Part shown: positions 16,533 to 25,197 of the stretch, piece by piece
How the letters are laid out: each line of letters starts with the position of its first letter
How positions within the stretch are numbered: position 1 is the first letter of the stretch
DNA from: JAVBLG01 sp031553655
GTDB lineage: Bacteria; Desulfobacterota; Desulfovibrionia; Desulfovibrionales; Desulfovibrionaceae
Assembly (NCBI GenBank): GCA_031553655.1
Contig: JAVBLG010000054.1
Span: forward strand, 1-41,208
DNA: 41,208 nucleotides
Direction of reading: 5' to 3'
Notes under the pieces: model-generated
Database searches by the model: none
Seen by the model: only the letters and a program-made list of their open reading frames with translations
Told to the model about the DNA's origin: nothing
Position numbers and translations under genes: made by a program

Positions 16533-17723
16533 ATGCTTAATAAAACCAGATTGCTTACTCCCGGGCCGACGCCCCTGCCCGAAAGAGTACGCCTGGCCAT
16601 GGCCAGGGATATGATTCACCACCGCAAAAGTGCCTTTAAAGAGATATTACGCGGCATGAGCGGACGCCTGAGTGATCTTTTCGGCACCGAGGGGCCGGTA
16701 ATTCCTCTCTCTTCCACCGGAACCGGGGCCATGACCGCGGCTGTGCATAATCTTCTGCGCCCCGGAGAAAAAGTTCTGGTAATCGAAGGCGGCAAATTCG
16801 CTCAGCGCTGGAGCCAGATAGCGGCCACCCACGGCCTTGTTACGTTAAAAATTGTTGTGGAATGGGGCCAGGCCGTTTCCCCCGCCCAGGTAGAAGCCGC
16901 TCTTGAAGCCGACAAGGACATCAAGGCCGTACTTGTGCAGCACTCCGAAACGTCAACCGGGGTTTTGCACCCTGTGCGTGAGCTATCCCAGATAACTTCC
17001 AGGCGCGACACTCTTTTGATTGTGGACGGCATTTCCGCCGTGGGCATATGCCCTTGCCCCATGGACGAATGGAAAATCGACTGTTTGCTCACCGGTTCTC
17101 AAAAGGGCCTTATGCTTCCCCCCGGGCTGGCGCTCATTGCCCTTTCGCCGCGCGCCTGGAAAAAAGCCGAAGCAATGGGTTCCGATTGCTTTTACTTCAA
17201 TCTAGCCAAAGAAAGAGAAGCTCTGACCTCGGCCCAGACCTGCTTTACCTCGCCTGTGAGCCTTCTGGTGGGATTGTCCGAAAGTCTGGATATAATTTTT
17301 GAAGCCGGTCTTGAAACTTTGTATCGCAAACAATGGGCGCTTACCACAATGGCTCGCGTCGGGTCCAGGTCCTTGGGCCTTGATTTGCTGGCTGAAGAAA
17401 ATTACGCTTGGGGCGTAACCAGCATTCTGCTGCCGGAAGGCGTGGACGGAGCCGAGCTTTTGCGTATAGCCGCCGACGATTACGGCGTATACATGGCCGG
17501 GGGCTACGAGCACCTCAAAGGGCGCATGGTGCGCATGGGGCATATGGGCTGGATTGATTACGGAGATCTTGCGGCCGGTCTGTACGCCCTGGCTATGGGC
17601 CTGCGCGAAACCGGCGGCTACAGCGCTTCACGCGATTACCTCGAAAATGCCCTGGCCGCCTACCACATGGCCCTTAAAGGCCAACCGGGGCAACTGCCGG
17701 TTGAAACAGGAGGCATAATATGA
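16533..17723 (+). CDS. Class V PLP-dependent aminotransferase (alanine-glyoxylate type)
   Basis: This 396-residue fold-type I enzyme is related to serine-pyruvate/alanine-glyoxylate aminotransferases and the small subunit of cyanobacterial hydrogenase operons. Landmarks are LLTPGPTPLPERV at the N-terminus, SSTGTGAM for cofactor phosphate binding, VDGISAVG (Asp binding the pyridine nitrogen), and Lys191 in TGSQKGLMLPPG as the Schiff-base lysine. The ATG at 16533 is chosen because GGGGAA lies eight bases upstream and homologous proteins begin near LLTPGPTP; in-frame TTG (16497) and ATG (16509) codons upstream are less well placed. It overlaps the DUF1844 gene by four bases. The likely physiological amino-group pair is serine or alanine with glyoxylate or hydroxypyruvate; the sequence does not decide. 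Confidence 0.88.
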   Translation: MLNKTRLLTPGPTPLPERVRLAMARDMIHHRKSAFKEILRGMSGRLSDLFGTEGPVIPLSSTGTGAMTAAVHNLLRPGEKVLVIEGGKFAQRWSQIAATHGLVTLKIVVEWGQAVSPAQVEAALEADKDIKAVLVQHSETSTGVLHPVRELSQITSRRDTLLIVDGISAVGICPCPMDEWKIDCLLTGSQKGLMLPPGLALIALSPRAWKKAEAMGSDCFYFNLAKEREALTSAQTCFTSPVSLLVGLSESLDIIFEAGLETLYRKQWALTTMARVGSRSLGLDLLAEENYAWGVTSILLPEGVDGAELLRIAADDYGVYMAGGYEHLKGRMVRMGHMGWIDYGDLAAGLYALAMGLRETGGYSASRDYLENALAAYHMALKGQPGQLPVETGGII

Positions 17724-18031
17724 GCGATTCAGAAAAAAAAGAATCGGACAAAATAAGGGAAGCAACCTTGTCTGACGGACCGGTTTTGCCCAAGGTGACT
17801 TTTTCCACCTTCATTCTTTCTCTGGCTTCATCAGCTCTGGTTCAGCTGGGCGAAGTGCCCAACCCCGACACCGGAGAAATGGAAGAAAATCTGCTCATGG
17901 CCAAACACACCATTGACATTCTGAACATGTTGCAAGAAAAAACCCGCTCCTGCATTGACGAAGAGGAAAGACGCCTGCTTGACGGCATTTTGTATGAAAT
18001 GCGCATGAAATATGTGATCAAGACCAGATAA
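17720..18031 (+). CDS. DUF1844 family protein
   Basis: This is a 103-residue cytoplasmic protein with the DUF1844 core: TFSTFILSLASSALVQLGE (about 27-45), a loop with PNPDTGE, then MAKHTIDILNMLQEKT and a C-terminal helix. The charged N-terminal 20 residues are low in complexity. DUF1844 proteins are widespread in deltaproteobacteria and other phyla and have no established biochemical function. The ATGA overlap with the aminotransferase gene indicates co-translation. Convergent genes lie downstream, and no clear terminator was found in the 109-bp gap, which contains only short GC-rich repeats. Confidence 0.85.
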   Translation: MSDSEKKESDKIREATLSDGPVLPKVTFSTFILSLASSALVQLGEVPNPDTGEMEENLLMAKHTIDILNMLQEKTRSCIDEEERRLLDGILYEMRMKYVIKTR

Positions 18032-18140
18032 CGCCGAGGGTATGCCCGAAGCCTCCAAATATGCACATTGAATAGCTGACGGGTTAAGCCAAGACGCGGC
18101 AACATTTGCGCGCGAACGCGGCAAGCGAGGCGGACAAAAC

Positions 18141-18995
18141 TTAATCCGCGCCTTGCTTGCCGTTTTGTTCATCGCGTTGTTCTTTTTTAGATAGCTTGAG
18201 CTTTCCGGGAGCGGAGAAAACGCCAGGCCGCCAGAAATTCATTACGCGGCTGACAAATTGCTTTGTTTCAGCATATGGCGGAATGCCTCCATGTTTGGCC
18301 ACGGCCCCTGGCCCGGCATTATAGGCCGCCAGAAAAAGTTCAGGATGCGGGAATTTCCGGCGCAATTCCGCAAGATAACGAGCACCGGCGTGAATATTTT
18401 CTTTAGGGTTAAAAAAATCTTTCAATCCAAGCTCTTTGCCTGTGGCGGGCATAATCTGCATGGCCCCCATTGCCCCTTTGGATGAAACAGCATTGGAGTT
18501 GTAGCCGGATTCGGCGCGAATTATGGCGCTGAGCAGAACCGGGTCGAGATTATTAAGCATACTGGCCTGATCGATAATGGCCTGCCAACCTTCCGGGGGC
18601 TTGGAAAATCCGACGTAACGCCCTGATGAGATAAAAGCGGAACGCCGCCGGGCATCGCCCCAGCCTCCGGGCGTAATCATAAGGTCGGATCTTGGCGCGG
18701 CCATAATGCCGGCCGAAGGCGAGACGGAAAATCCGGCTGCCGGCCTGGCCGGTTCCGTGGACCTGCTTGCCGGATAAGAGTCGGAAAAACGCGGAGAAGA
18801 AAACGCCCGCCCGGAATCGGGCAGGCGGAAAGAGGGCGATGAAGGGCTGCTGCCCCGTTGGTATTGGCGCATCGGCTCAAGCTGATTCTGCCAGGACCTG
18901 CTCTGATAAAGTGGAACCCCTCCGGGTTCAAGACAGACGGCGTAATCGGCAAAAAACAGCCCCAAGACCAAAATAATAGGAATAAAGCGCAACAT
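18141..18995 (-). CDS. Lytic transglycosylase, SLT domain
   Basis: This 284-residue exported peptidoglycan lytic transglycosylase would cleave the glycan MurNAc-GlcNAc bond to give 1,6-anhydro products. The N-terminus LRFIPIILVLGLFFADYAVC is a signal peptide; its Cys at about residue 21 could make it a lipoprotein, though the lipobox is poor. A Ser/Pro/Arg-rich linker (about 25-130) precedes the Slt70-like domain. Catalytic Glu lies in IIRAESGYNSNAVS, followed by GAMGAMQIMPATG and FLAAYNAGPGAV. The start at 18995 is chosen because the signal peptide begins there; the open frame extends 39 codons upstream without resembling the family. No clear Shine-Dalgarno sequence precedes it. Confidence 0.87.
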   Translation of the reverse strand: MLRFIPIILVLGLFFADYAVCLEPGGVPLYQSRSWQNQLEPMRQYQRGSSPSSPSFRLPDSGRAFSSPRFSDSYPASRSTEPARPAAGFSVSPSAGIMAAPRSDLMITPGGWGDARRRSAFISSGRYVGFSKPPEGWQAIIDQASMLNNLDPVLLSAIIRAESGYNSNAVSSKGAMGAMQIMPATGKELGLKDFFNPKENIHAGARYLAELRRKFPHPELFLAAYNAGPGAVAKHGGIPPYAETKQFVSRVMNFWRPGVFSAPGKLKLSKKEQRDEQNGKQGAD

Positions 18996-19077
18996 GGCAG
19001 TACGATATACAAAAGTACGCCACTTGTCGAGGTTGTTCCGGCGCCGCAAGCAATATAGATGGTCAGAGTAATTTGTT

Positions 19078-20352
19078 TCAGGCCCGCTCCAAAGCCTGTT
19101 CCAAATCCGCAATTATATCATCAATATGCTCAATACCTATGGACAGGCGAATCAACTCGGGCTTCAGCCCGGCCTCAAGCTGCTGAGCATCGCTGAGTTG
19201 CGAATGCGTGGTGCTGCCGGGGTGCAGAGCCAAACTTTTGGCGTCGCCCACATTGGCCAGTTGCGAAAAGAGCTTCAGGCCATCCATAAAACGCCCTCCG
19301 GCCTCCTTGCCTCCGACTATGCCGAACACCACCATGCCGCCCGCGCCCTTGGGCAAATATTTTTTCGCCAGTCTGCTCGAAGGATCGCCCTGAAGGCCGG
19401 GGTAGCGCACCCAGGCCGTCTTGGAGTTTTTTTGCAGATATTCGGCAACAGCCAGAGCATTGGCACAATGCCGCTCCATGCGTAAGTGCAGAGTTTCCAG
19501 ACCTTGCAGGAACATCCAGGCATTATCCGGAGAAATGCAGGGGCCGAGATTGCGCAGAGGCACTGTGCGCAATCTCAACATGAAGGAATCGCCCGCGCCG
19601 CAATCATGCCCCCAACGTAAACCGTGATAACCTTGATCCGGCTCATTGTAGAGAGAGAATTTTTCATTCTTCCAGTCAAAACGTCCGGCGGAAACAACCG
19701 CGCCTCCTATGGCCGTGCCGTGCCCGCCCACCCATTTGCTCAGGGAATGAATAACGATATCCGCGCCGTAATCAAATGGACGGCACAAAAACGGGGTGGC
19801 AAAAGTGGCGTCAACAATCAACGGCAGCCCGTGCCTGTGGGCGAGTTCGGCCATAGCCTCGATATCAGCAACGTCCAGCGATGGATTGCCGATGGATTCA
19901 GTGTAAATGGCCTTGGTGCGTCCGGTTATGGCCGCTTCCATGGCCTTCAGGTCATTGGGGGCGACAAATTTGCCCTTTATACCAAGGTCCGGCAGAATTA
20001 CATCCAGCATGGTGTAGGTTCCGCCATAAAGATTGCTGGTAGCTACAATTTCGTCGCCCTGACGGGCAATATTGATGATGGCGGAAAAAATGGCCGCCGT
20101 GCCCGAAGCGAAAGCCAGCGCGCCGCTGCCGCCTTCAAGCAAGGCCAGGCGCTCTTCCAGCACCGCCTGGGTGGGGTTGCCGAGTCGAGTGTAAATATTG
20201 CCCGGCTCTTCCAGGCCGAATAGTCTGGCTGCATGTTCAGTGCTTTTGAAAACGTAGGAGGTGGTGCGGTATACGGGCACCCCCCGACTTAAAGTGTCGG
20301 TGTCCGGCTTTTGCCCACCATGGACGGCCAGAGTTTCTGGTTTCAATTTCAT
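19078..20352 (-). CDS. metY: O-acetylhomoserine sulfhydrylase
   Basis: This 424-residue PLP enzyme of the Cys/Met metabolism family makes homocysteine from O-acetylhomoserine and sulfide in direct-sulfhydrylation methionine synthesis. The N-terminus (ETLAVHGGQKPD) and YTRLGNPTQAVLEERLA are typical, and Lys206 in SLSKWVGGHG is the Schiff-base lysine. The length matches MetY (about 425-435) rather than the shorter cystathionine gamma-synthase (about 390). An AAGGA ribosome site precedes the start. metA lies 131 bases upstream on the same strand. Its preference for O-acetyl substrate agrees with Glu111 in that MetA. Direct use of sulfide would suit a sulfate reducer. Confidence 0.95.
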   Translation of the reverse strand: MKLKPETLAVHGGQKPDTDTLSRGVPVYRTTSYVFKSTEHAARLFGLEEPGNIYTRLGNPTQAVLEERLALLEGGSGALAFASGTAAIFSAIINIARQGDEIVATSNLYGGTYTMLDVILPDLGIKGKFVAPNDLKAMEAAITGRTKAIYTESIGNPSLDVADIEAMAELAHRHGLPLIVDATFATPFLCRPFDYGADIVIHSLSKWVGGHGTAIGGAVVSAGRFDWKNEKFSLYNEPDQGYHGLRWGHDCGAGDSFMLRLRTVPLRNLGPCISPDNAWMFLQGLETLHLRMERHCANALAVAEYLQKNSKTAWVRYPGLQGDPSSRLAKKYLPKGAGGMVVFGIVGGKEAGGRFMDGLKLFSQLANVGDAKSLALHPGSTTHSQLSDAQQLEAGLKPELIRLSIGIEHIDDIIADLEQALERA

Positions 20353-20483
20353 AATGCGATTCCTTGGTCTTCAATTTTCGAGGGTTATTTATATCTGCCA
20401 TTACGGTCGCATACATGATAATTATACAAAGGAGCGTCACTCATCCAGGTCATCCTGTCAAAGCCGGGCGTACGCGACTGCTT

Positions 20484-21410
20484 CTACCTGTACCTCTTTA
20501 TGTCAGCCAGATAAAACGGTGTGCGCTGATACACATAATGGTTCAGCCAGTTGGAGAAAAAAAGCTGAGCATGAGCGCGCCAATTGATCCTAGGACTCGC
20601 TTCGGGATTGTCGCCGGGGTAATAGTTAACCGGCATTTCGGGGTTAAGCCCTCTGGAAAGATCGCGCCTGTATTCCGAATCCAGAGTGTCGCGATCGTAT
20701 TCAAAGTGTCCGGTAACAAAAACCTGACTCTGGTCAAGAGACTCCATTATGAACAAACCGGCTTCGTCTGATTCGGCCAGAATGCGCACCTGCCCCGATT
20801 GTTCCACGTCTTTTCGGCTAATCTTGGTGTGACGCGAGTGCGGGGCCAGAAAAACATCGTCAAATCCCAGGAACAACCCGCATTTTTCATCCAGCTTTCT
20901 GTGCTCGAATATGCCAGAAACTTTTTTATCCAGAGCATACTTGGACAAATTATAAAAATGATGAAGGGCCGCCTGGGCCGCCCAGCATATATACATGGCG
21001 CTGTGCACACTGCTGTTGCAAAAATCCATGATTTCCAGCAGTTCGTTCCAATAATCCACCTGATGAAAGTCCAAAAGTTCCACCGGGGCCCCGGTTACGA
21101 TCATCCCATCAAAGGTTTGATCCTTTATCTCCCCGAAAGTTTTGTAGAAACGCGCCATATGCTCGGGCGGCGTGTTCTTGCTCTCATGCTCGGCTGTGTG
21201 CAGCAAGGTAATATTAACTTGCAGCGGATTGTTGCCCAAAAGGCGCAATAGCTGCGTTTCCGTAGCTATTTTAGTGGGCATGAGATTAACTATGGCGATT
21301 TCCAGAGGCCGTATGTCCTGGGCAACCGCCTTGTCTTCGGTTATTACAAAAATATTTTCCCCTTCAAGCACGCTACGGGCGGGCAAATCAGCGGGAATTT
21401 TTATTGGCAT
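20484..21410 (-). CDS. metA: Homoserine O-acetyltransferase, MetA type
   Basis: This 308-residue MetA-fold homoserine acyltransferase carries out the first committed step of methionine synthesis. Catalytic Cys142 lies in YICWAAQAAL, and the downstream His and Glu of the family fall in GHFEYD. Residue 111 is glutamate (GAPVELLDF). In this family Glu111 confers acetyl-CoA use while the E. coli enzyme has Gly and uses succinyl-CoA (published B. cereus/E. coli comparison). The gene is therefore better named an acetyltransferase, although automatic annotation usually says succinyltransferase. The start follows an AGGAG site. A terminator or attenuator lies about 60 bases upstream. Confidence 0.94.
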   Translation of the reverse strand: MPIKIPADLPARSVLEGENIFVITEDKAVAQDIRPLEIAIVNLMPTKIATETQLLRLLGNNPLQVNITLLHTAEHESKNTPPEHMARFYKTFGEIKDQTFDGMIVTGAPVELLDFHQVDYWNELLEIMDFCNSSVHSAMYICWAAQAALHHFYNLSKYALDKKVSGIFEHRKLDEKCGLFLGFDDVFLAPHSRHTKISRKDVEQSGQVRILAESDEAGLFIMESLDQSQVFVTGHFEYDRDTLDSEYRRDLSRGLNPEMPVNYYPGDNPEASPRINWRAHAQLFFSNWLNHYVYQRTPFYLADIKRYR

Positions 21411-21466
21411 GGCTATGGCTCCTGCAAAACGTCCGGGCGTAAAAACACTGAAGCTTCCCCGACGCG

Positions 21467-21515
21467 AAAAAAAAAATTTAAAGCGCGCATCTCCGATGTT
21501 TTCCGGAGTGCGCGC
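21467..21515 (-). terminator. Intrinsic terminator or attenuator ahead of metA
   Basis: On the minus strand a strong stem (GCGCGCA-CTCCG pairing with CGGAG-A-TGCGCGC, one bulge) is followed by TTTAAA and ten consecutive T. It ends the small gene at 21545-21967 and may also attenuate read-through into metA, whose start is 57 bases further on. Confidence 0.85.
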
Positions 21516-21544
21516 CCTTACTTTAATTTATAGCCAATCAAGAA

Positions 21545-21967
21545 TCAATATAATTTGATATAGTCATCCAGGCTTTCAGTGGTACAATTGCGGCTCACCC
21601 AAAAAGCCGAAGCCCAAACCATGAGCGCGGTGGCCTGTGTATCGTCAAGACGCTTAATTTTGGCTTCCAGGCTCGTTTTGCTGGCCCCGTGCTTCATGTG
21701 AATATTGCCCACGTCACAAGCGTCCATTACTCGCAAAAGCAGGTAGGAAAGTCGGGTATGATCCGGCAACAGCTTGAGATCTTTGTGTGCCTCGATAATG
21801 GTGCGCAGTTCGGCTCCGCTGAAAACACTTTTAATATTGGTTATGGCCCGGAAAAAAGTATCCACAGCCCATGGAAGTATAAATTCGGCCCCGGCGCTTT
21901 TGGTGCGGAAATAATCTTTCAGCCAACGTTCCTGTTCTTCATTAATGCGAGCGGCTACCTGAGGCAT
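21545..21967 (-). CDS. Uncharacterised 140-residue protein, possible ribbon-helix-helix
   Basis: I do not recognise a named family. The first 45 residues read as a short strand (VAARI) and two helices (EEQERWLKDYFRTKSA, then AEFILPWAVDTFFRA), which resembles the start of ribbon-helix-helix DNA-binding proteins that have an extended C-terminus. The rest (residues 50-140) is mixed helical and ends in YIKLY without membrane segments. It is a separate transcription unit: a good sigma-70 promoter lies at 22041-22069, a GGAG ribosome site precedes the ATG, and an intrinsic terminator follows. A regulatory function for the nearby methionine genes is only a guess. Confidence 0.75.
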   Translation of the reverse strand: MPQVAARINEEQERWLKDYFRTKSAGAEFILPWAVDTFFRAITNIKSVFSGAELRTIIEAHKDLKLLPDHTRLSYLLLRVMDACDVGNIHMKHGASKTSLEAKIKRLDDTQATALMVWASAFWVSRNCTTESLDDYIKLY

Positions 21968-22040
21968 AGTTTCTCCATCTGACTTTTATCGCAACCGAGC
22001 GGAACATATAGCTCCAAACCGGGCGCGTTCAACCAGAATA

Positions 22041-22069
22041 ATAGTATTCCAGCCCGAAAAAGATTTCAA
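22041..22069 (-). promoter_or_regulatory. Sigma-70 promoter of the 140-residue protein gene
   Basis: On the minus strand TTGAAA is followed by a 17-base spacer and TACTAT, 74 bases before the start codon. A direct repeat of TTGTCTTGA-like sequence overlaps the -35 side and could be an operator. Confidence 0.65.
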
Positions 22070-22088
22070 GACAAAATCAAGACAAATT

Positions 22089-22868
22089 CTAGAAAAGATC
22101 GTCGAAAGAATAAATTTTACCTGGTTGTTGCCCAGCCATGGCCCGCGCCGCCCTCAACGCGCCCTGGGCGAAAGTTTCTCTGGAGTGAGCGTGATGGGTA
22201 ACTTCAATACGCTCGCCAGGTCCCATAAAAAATACCGTATGCACACCCACAACGTCGCCGCCGCGAATGGTCTGCACGCCTATTTCCTTTTGCGGGCGCT
22301 CCCCGATTATGCCCTCGCGGTGATAATTGGCAACATCCTTCAAATTCCAATTTCTGGCTTCGGCCAGACACTCGGCCAACTTCAGCGCGGTGCCGCTGGG
22401 GGCGTCCTTTTTGCGGTTGTGATGCAGTTCAACCATTTCCAGATCATATTTTTCGCCCAACATACGCACCAGTTCGGGCAAAACGCGCAACAGGGCATTC
22501 ACCCCCACACTCATATTCGGTGACCAGAAAATGGGCACGCGCTTGGCCATATCCTCAAGCTCGCACACCTGTTCGGGCTTGAAACCAGTGGTGCCTATTA
22601 CTATGGCATTGCCGCATTTCTCAGCCGCTCTGGCATTGGCCAGGCTGGCTTCGGGCGCGGTGAAGTCAACAAGAACCGCTTTGGGAAAATTGGGTAGTAT
22701 GCCCGCCGGGTCGGCCCCACAACGGCACATATGCTCTTCCAGCCCGACGGTGTTACCTTCGCGCTCAAGCACGGCGCAAAGTTCAAGGTCATCGGCCTCC
22801 CTTACCATGCGGGCCACGGTATTGCCCATGCGGCCCTTCACACCCGTAACTATTATCTGCGTATTCAT
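22089..22868 (-). CDS. dapB: 4-hydroxy-tetrahydrodipicolinate reductase
   Basis: This 259-residue cytoplasmic enzyme of the diaminopimelate/lysine pathway reduces the DapA product with NAD(P)H. The N-terminal Rossmann motif is VTGVKGRMGNTV (residues 8-19). The family signature ELHHNRKKDAPSGTAL gives the catalytic His and Lys, and IGTTGF and SPNMSVGVN are also conserved. The length is close to the usual 265-275. A GGGAGG site precedes the ATG. It lies 46 bases downstream of ligA on the same strand and is probably co-transcribed with it. No operator was recognised. Confidence 0.96.
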   Translation of the reverse strand: MNTQIIVTGVKGRMGNTVARMVREADDLELCAVLEREGNTVGLEEHMCRCGADPAGILPNFPKAVLVDFTAPEASLANARAAEKCGNAIVIGTTGFKPEQVCELEDMAKRVPIFWSPNMSVGVNALLRVLPELVRMLGEKYDLEMVELHHNRKKDAPSGTALKLAECLAEARNWNLKDVANYHREGIIGERPQKEIGVQTIRGGDVVGVHTVFFMGPGERIEVTHHAHSRETFAQGALRAARAMAGQQPGKIYSFDDLF

Positions 22869-22914
22869 ATAAAAACCTCCCTGGAAATGCCGGTTTAAAA
22901 TTTACGGATAAAAC

Positions 22915-25149
22915 TCAGAACAGGCGTCCCTGTTTGAAATTTTTTTCTACGCCTGATTTCTGCTCGTCTTTTTTTGGGTTTTGTCCGTCCAGTTCGGCTT
23001 CCAACCCGTTTTCCGCCAGTCCGGTTTGCTCCATTGCTCCTGGTTCCAAGTCGCTTCTTTTTTCTGAGTCATTTTTTACGGTACCTTCAGAAACTGTTCT
23101 ATCAAGCGCGCCGCCCGACAATAACGCCACAAATTCTTGTTCGTCCAATACTTTTACGCCCAACTTGGCGGCTTTGGCCACTTTGGAGCCAGGGTCGTCC
23201 CCAACAATCAGATAGTCAAGTTTTTTGGATACACTTCCGGCAATGAAGGCCCCGGCTTTTTCCGCCAGTTTGGCCGCCTCGCCGCGCGGCATGGAGAGAG
23301 TGCCGGTGAAAAGCAGCATTTTCCCGGCCAGAGGTCCTGAAGATTCGGCCCCCGCACTTTGGGCGGGCCCGGACGCGCCCAGCGGCCACAGACCGAGTTC
23401 TTTGAAACGCGCCAGCAATTCGCGGTTGCCTTCCAGGGCAAAGAAGCCTTTTATGGCCCCGGCAACTTCCGGCCCGATGTCGGGCAGGGCCGTGAGGCTT
23501 TCCGCCGAGGCTTCGGCCAGATCGTCAAGATCGGCGTAGTTGGCGGCCAGCACTCTGGCGGTTTGCCCACCCACATGCCGTATGCCGAGGGCGCAGATCA
23601 GCGCGGACAGGCTTGCCTCTTCCCTGGCTTCTTGCAAGGCATTGACCATTTTTTCGGCCAAAACGTCGCCCATGCGCTCGAACTTTAACAAATCTTCCTC
23701 GCGCAGGGTAAAAAGATCGGCCGGAGAGCGCACTTTGCCGCTGTCCACCAAAATTTCAATCCACTTCTGCCCGATACCCTGCACGTCCAACCCGGATTTT
23801 GAAACAAAAAACTTCACCGATTCGCGGCGTATGGCCGGGCAAGACACATTTACACAGCGCCAGGCCGCTTCGCCTTCAGCCCGATAAGCCGGAGAACCGC
23901 AAACAGGACAGAAATGAGGAAAGGAGAATTCCGCCAGTCCTTCGGGCCGTTCTTCCATAACCGGCCCCACAACTTCGGGAATAACGTCTCCGGCGCGCTG
24001 AACCAGCACCATGTCACCCACGCGCACGTCCTTGTTTTTGATTTCATCCTCATTATGCAGGGTGGCTCGCGACACAAGCACCCCGCCCACGTTGACCGAA
24101 TCAAGTATGGCCACCGGAGTGAGCGCCCCGGTGCGTCCGACCTGCACCTCTATGCCTAGCAAACGGGTGCGGGCCTGACGCGGCGCGAATTTGAAGGCCA
24201 CGGCAAAGCGCGGAGATCTGGCCGTAAATCCAAGAGCTTCCTGTGCCTCAAGATTGTCGAGCTTCATCACCACCCCGTCTATTTCCATAGGCAGGTTGTC
24301 TCTTTTGTCCTCGATTTCTTCGGCATAAGCTATAACCTCGTTCGCTCCCGCGCAAATGCGGCCGCCGGGAGGAACAGCAAAGCCATAGCGAATAAAAGCT
24401 TTAACCGCCTCACTGTGCAATTTCCAGGGGGCGTCCGCCCCCCCCCACTCCACCAGACCGAGACCGTAGGCCAGAAAGCGCAGGGGCCGCGATGAGCTGA
24501 TGGAAGTGTCGAGCTGGCGGAGCGAACCGGCCGCCGCATTGCGCGGATTGGCAAAAACCTTGTTGCCGGATCGGAGTTGCCGCTCATTGAGCGTTTCAAA
24601 ATCCTTACGAAAAATAACCACTTCTCCGCGCACTTCCAGTTTGGCGGGAAAAGGTCCGGTTCCGTGCAATTTCATGGGCAGATTGCGTATGGTGCGGGCG
24701 GCGGAGGTAATTACTTCTCCTGTTTCCCCGTCGCCCCTGGTGAGTGCGCCTGTAAGCAGGCCGTTTTCATAGATTAGCTCTACGGCCAGGCCGTCAAGCT
24801 TAGGGTCGCACCAGAAATTCAGCGGAGCCTCAGGCAGAATGCGCAAAAGGCGCTGCACAAAGCCGTTCCATTCTTCGGCCGAAAAAACATTGTCCAATCC
24901 GTACATGCGCAGACTGTGCGGCCGCTGTTCCAGAAAATCAAGCACGGCCCCGCCCACGCGTAAAGTGGGGGAATGTTCGCCGCGCAGATCGGGCCAGGCA
25001 GCTTCCAGATCCTGTAATTCGCGGAACAGGGCGTCGAATTCCGTGTCGCTTATTTCCGGGGCATCAAGGGTGTGATACAGGTGATTGTGCCGTTCTATTT
25101 CCTTGGCCAGCCAGGCGGCCCGTTTTGCTTTTTCTTCCGGAATTGTCAC
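22915..25149 (-). CDS. ligA: NAD-dependent DNA ligase with extended C-terminal tail
   Basis: LigA seals nicks in duplex DNA using NAD+. The GTG at 25149 is preferred: an AGAGG site lies five bases ahead of it, and the protein then begins like other LigA proteins, whereas a TTG 45 bases upstream would add an unusual 15-residue leader. The adenylation-site lysine is Lys117 in DPKLDGLA. An OB domain follows, then a four-Cys zinc finger (CPVCG ... CVNVSCP), helix-hairpin-helix motifs and a C-terminal BRCT domain (GKMLLFTGTLS). With 744 residues it exceeds the usual 670 or so because of an acidic/polar tail of about 60 residues after BRCT. The tail ends in KQGRLF, similar to beta-clamp-binding pentapeptides. 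Confidence 0.96.
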   Translation of the reverse strand: MTIPEEKAKRAAWLAKEIERHNHLYHTLDAPEISDTEFDALFRELQDLEAAWPDLRGEHSPTLRVGGAVLDFLEQRPHSLRMYGLDNVFSAEEWNGFVQRLLRILPEAPLNFWCDPKLDGLAVELIYENGLLTGALTRGDGETGEVITSAARTIRNLPMKLHGTGPFPAKLEVRGEVVIFRKDFETLNERQLRSGNKVFANPRNAAAGSLRQLDTSISSSRPLRFLAYGLGLVEWGGADAPWKLHSEAVKAFIRYGFAVPPGGRICAGANEVIAYAEEIEDKRDNLPMEIDGVVMKLDNLEAQEALGFTARSPRFAVAFKFAPRQARTRLLGIEVQVGRTGALTPVAILDSVNVGGVLVSRATLHNEDEIKNKDVRVGDMVLVQRAGDVIPEVVGPVMEERPEGLAEFSFPHFCPVCGSPAYRAEGEAAWRCVNVSCPAIRRESVKFFVSKSGLDVQGIGQKWIEILVDSGKVRSPADLFTLREEDLLKFERMGDVLAEKMVNALQEAREEASLSALICALGIRHVGGQTARVLAANYADLDDLAEASAESLTALPDIGPEVAGAIKGFFALEGNRELLARFKELGLWPLGASGPAQSAGAESSGPLAGKMLLFTGTLSMPRGEAAKLAEKAGAFIAGSVSKKLDYLIVGDDPGSKVAKAAKLGVKVLDEQEFVALLSGGALDRTVSEGTVKNDSEKRSDLEPGAMEQTGLAENGLEAELDGQNPKKDEQKSGVEKNFKQGRLF

Positions 25150-25197
25150 TTGATCCTCTTTTGGTGTGAATAGTTGCGGACTTGCTTTAGACAAAAT

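Noticed and set aside
19624..20223. Open frame of 199 codons on the plus strand within metY
   Set aside because: Antisense to a well-conserved gene, with no ribosome site or recognisable domain.
20421..20461. Candidate promoter for metY (TTGACA and TATAAT on the minus strand)
   Set aside because: Both hexamers are good, but they are 29 bases apart, far from the 16-18 needed. Neither has a proper partner at normal spacing.
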